Assembly: GCA_964384625.1 (NCBI GenBank)
Contig: CAYLNH010000003.1
Location: 37,898 to 101,897 of the forward strand
DNA: 64,000 nucleotides
Direction of reading: 5' to 3'
From: CAYLNH01 sp964384625
GTDB taxonomy: Bacteria > Verrucomicrobiota > Lentisphaeria > JABSQK01
Shown: in pieces, positions 62,583-64,000 of the stretch
Numbering within the stretch: the stretch's first letter is position 1
Layout of the letters: the number at the start of each line of letters is the position of its first letter
The notes under the pieces: generated by a model
Seen by the model: only the letters and a program-made list of their open reading frames with translations
The model's database searches: none
What the model was told of the DNA's origin: nothing
Position numbers and translations under genes: made by a program

Positions 62583-63896
62583 ATGATGAGCCGAACGCTT
62601 CTCAGTCTGATTCTCCTCTTTGCCGTTTTCTCACTGTGTGCCCAGGACCGGATTCCGCCGGATCGTCTGGCGCAACTGCGCAAGATCACCAATGCCACAG
62701 TCCACGGGTTTCTGGACTATCGCTATGGTCATCGCACGCAACACGACGACTACGAAGACGAGACCATACTGAACGAAGCCCGGCTGCAACTGAACATCGA
62801 CAGCGATTTCCGCGGCGTCGTCCTGAAGGTCCGCGGCGATCTGTTTTACGACGAGACCGACGAGGACTCCAGCGATGTCGACCTGGAACGCGGCGAGGGC
62901 TGGTTTGATCTGCGCGAAGCGAATGTGTTGTTCTCGCCGCTGGCCTGGATAGACGTGAAGGCCGGTCGGCAGATTCTCACCTGGGGCACCGGCGATTTCC
63001 TGTTCATCAACGACCTCTTTCCGAAGGACTGGGTATCGTTTTTCAGCGGCCGTGATCAGGAGTACCTGAAAGCCCCGTCCGATGCGGTGCTGCTCAGCAT
63101 GTTTCCCGGGCCGGTCGACATCTACATCGCCTACACGCCGCGCTTCGATCCGGACCGCTACATCACCGGTGAACGCATCTCGTACTTCAACACCAGGCTC
63201 GGCCGCCGGGCCGGGGTGGACGCGGTCCAGGACCCGATCGTCCCCGATCAATGGGGCGAAGACGATGAAACGGCGATTCGCGTCGCCAAGAACATCGAGG
63301 GGTATGAATTGTCCGCGTACTTCTATGACGGCTTCTGGAAAAGTCCGGCCGGCATGGACCCCGTAACAATGCGGCCCACGTTTCCCCGGCTTCGCGTCGG
63401 CGGCGCCAGTATTCGCGGACTGGTCGGCAAGGGCATCGGCAACATTGAAGTCGGCTACTACTATTCGCGCGACGACAAAGACGGCGACGACCCCTTTGTC
63501 CGCAACAGCGAGACGCGCGTACTGGTCGGCTATCAACGCGAAATGGGACAGAACCTGACGGTCGGTCTGCAATACTATCTGGAGTATATGCAGGACCACC
63601 GCCGTTATGAGGCGGGACTGGCTCCCGGCGTCGACGGCCGCGACCGGGCCCGGCACGTGACGACCATCAGCATCACCAAACTGCTGATGAACCAGGATTT
63701 GCGGTTGTCGCTGTTTGCCTACTATTCACCCTCGGATGAGGACGCTTTTGTGCGGCCGAACCTCAACTATCGGGTCAACGACTCCCTGCAGGTGACGCTG
63801 GGCGCCAATATCTTCGGCGGCAACTACGAGCACACGTTCTTCGGGCAGTTCGAACACAACAGCAATGTGTACGTCGGCGCGCGCTACAGTTTCTAG
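62583..63896 (+). CDS. Outer-membrane beta-barrel protein (porin/DUF1302-like)
   Basis: 437 aa; ATG 62583 or 62586. Signal peptide (TLLSLILLFAVFSLCAQ), then many alternating amphipathic strands with Gly and aromatic girdles (HGFLDYRYGHRT, VDIYIAYTPRFDPDRYIT, VGYYYSRDDKDGDD) and the typical C-terminal Phe (VYVGARYSF). Matches the outer-membrane partner commonly found with RND/MMPL and LolA-like genes. The 79-bp gap after the LolA-like gene contains no terminator that I can see. Confidence 0.82.
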   Translation: MMSRTLLSLILLFAVFSLCAQDRIPPDRLAQLRKITNATVHGFLDYRYGHRTQHDDYEDETILNEARLQLNIDSDFRGVVLKVRGDLFYDETDEDSSDVDLERGEGWFDLREANVLFSPLAWIDVKAGRQILTWGTGDFLFINDLFPKDWVSFFSGRDQEYLKAPSDAVLLSMFPGPVDIYIAYTPRFDPDRYITGERISYFNTRLGRRAGVDAVQDPIVPDQWGEDDETAIRVAKNIEGYELSAYFYDGFWKSPAGMDPVTMRPTFPRLRVGGASIRGLVGKGIGNIEVGYYYSRDDKDGDDPFVRNSETRVLVGYQREMGQNLTVGLQYYLEYMQDHRRYEAGLAPGVDGRDRARHVTTISITKLLMNQDLRLSLFAYYSPSDEDAFVRPNLNYRVNDSLQVTLGANIFGGNYEHTFFGQFEHNSNVYVGARYSF

Positions 63897-63950
63897 TGTG
63901 TCGTCCCGGCAATCCGGAATCACGCCTCGGATTTAGGGGACGATACACTA
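63894..63950. repeat. 57-bp inverted-repeat element after the barrel gene
   Basis: Ends TAGTGTGTCGTCCC (63894-63907) and GGGACGATACACTA (63937-63950) pair at 13 of 14 positions; an inner AATCCG/CGGATT stem continues it. TA lies at both outer edges. It includes the stop codon of the barrel gene and the 14-mer CCGGCAATCCGGAA (63906-63919). Terminator or miniature element with TA target. Confidence 0.65.
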
Positions 63951-64000
63951 TAGCATTGTCGCGGTAGGGACTGCCCATTACGGGCAGCCCCCCGCACAGA
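63951..64000. other. Window end, hairpin CTGCCC/GGGCAG
   Basis: Contains CTGCCC, ATTAC, GGGCAG and a C-rich run that ends at the window edge. Reminiscent of sequence next to group II intron reverse-transcriptase genes, but too short to assign. Confidence 0.25.

Noticed and set aside
1..64000. tRNA, rRNA and riboswitch genes
   Set aside because: I looked for T-loop motifs and long gene-free conserved stretches and saw none convincing; a covariance search was not possible.

Overview
This 64 kb window is GC-rich bacterial DNA, and its gene content points to the PVC superphylum, most likely Lentisphaerota or Kiritimatiellota. The pointers are very large secreted multidomain proteins with beta-propeller and carbohydrate-binding domains, paired sulfatases, several sialidase-fold (BNR) proteins, uroporphyrinogen-decarboxylase-like and U32 proteins, a Bat-like membrane operon, and many short palindromic intergenic repeats. 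The taxonomy is inference; no rRNA or tRNA gene was seen. There is one 10-N assembly gap, inside ppdK.

Region 1 (1-18.2 kb, + strand): the 3' end of a Bat/MoxR-type operon (truncated GATase-like membrane protein, DUF4175-like protein, DUF4159 protein). It is followed by two giant exported proteins of about 2690 and 1675 aa, which carry PQQ-propeller, GH-like and carbohydrate-binding domains, and by a small CBM9-like protein. A 159-bp miniature transposon sits at the stop codon of the CBM9-like gene.

Region 2 (18.6-21.9 kb, - strand): an IclR regulator, a radical-SAM protein of the spore-photoproduct-lyase type, and a lipoprotein of the histone-deacetylase fold.

Region 3 (22.2-41.5 kb, + strand): a LacI-led carbohydrate locus. 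It holds two sulfatases, a SASA-type esterase, four BNR-fold proteins (two paralogous pairs), a UroD-like protein, an FAD oxidoreductase, a U32 protein, a DapA/NanA-family aldolase and a secreted GH42-like protein. Almost none of these has a signal peptide, so the locus probably acts in the cytoplasm on imported sulfated or acidic glycans. Its gaps hold a family of covarying hairpin repeats.

Region 4 (41.6-54.4 kb): a giant exported DUF1080/LamG-like protein (-), an M50 site-2 protease, a remnant that looks like an alkaline phosphatase 3' end, ppdK (interrupted by the gap), a UxaE-type tagaturonate epimerase, a second copy of the miniature transposon, and a Fur-family regulator.

Region 5 (54.5-64 kb): an ECF sigma factor with a FecR-type protein and a small exported protein that share a domain; a second ECF sigma factor with a zinc anti-sigma factor (-); and an export operon of two tiny membrane proteins, an RND/MMPL transporter, a LolA-like protein and an outer-membrane barrel.

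The most unusual signals are non-coding or sequence-level. They are an IS66-like MITE family with intact 8-bp target duplications (two copies), a strongly repeated 12-mer AAGGAGGTCCTT inside genes, heptanucleotide-period tandem repeats at several gene borders, and hairpins with compensatory base changes ahead of four genes of the glycan locus.
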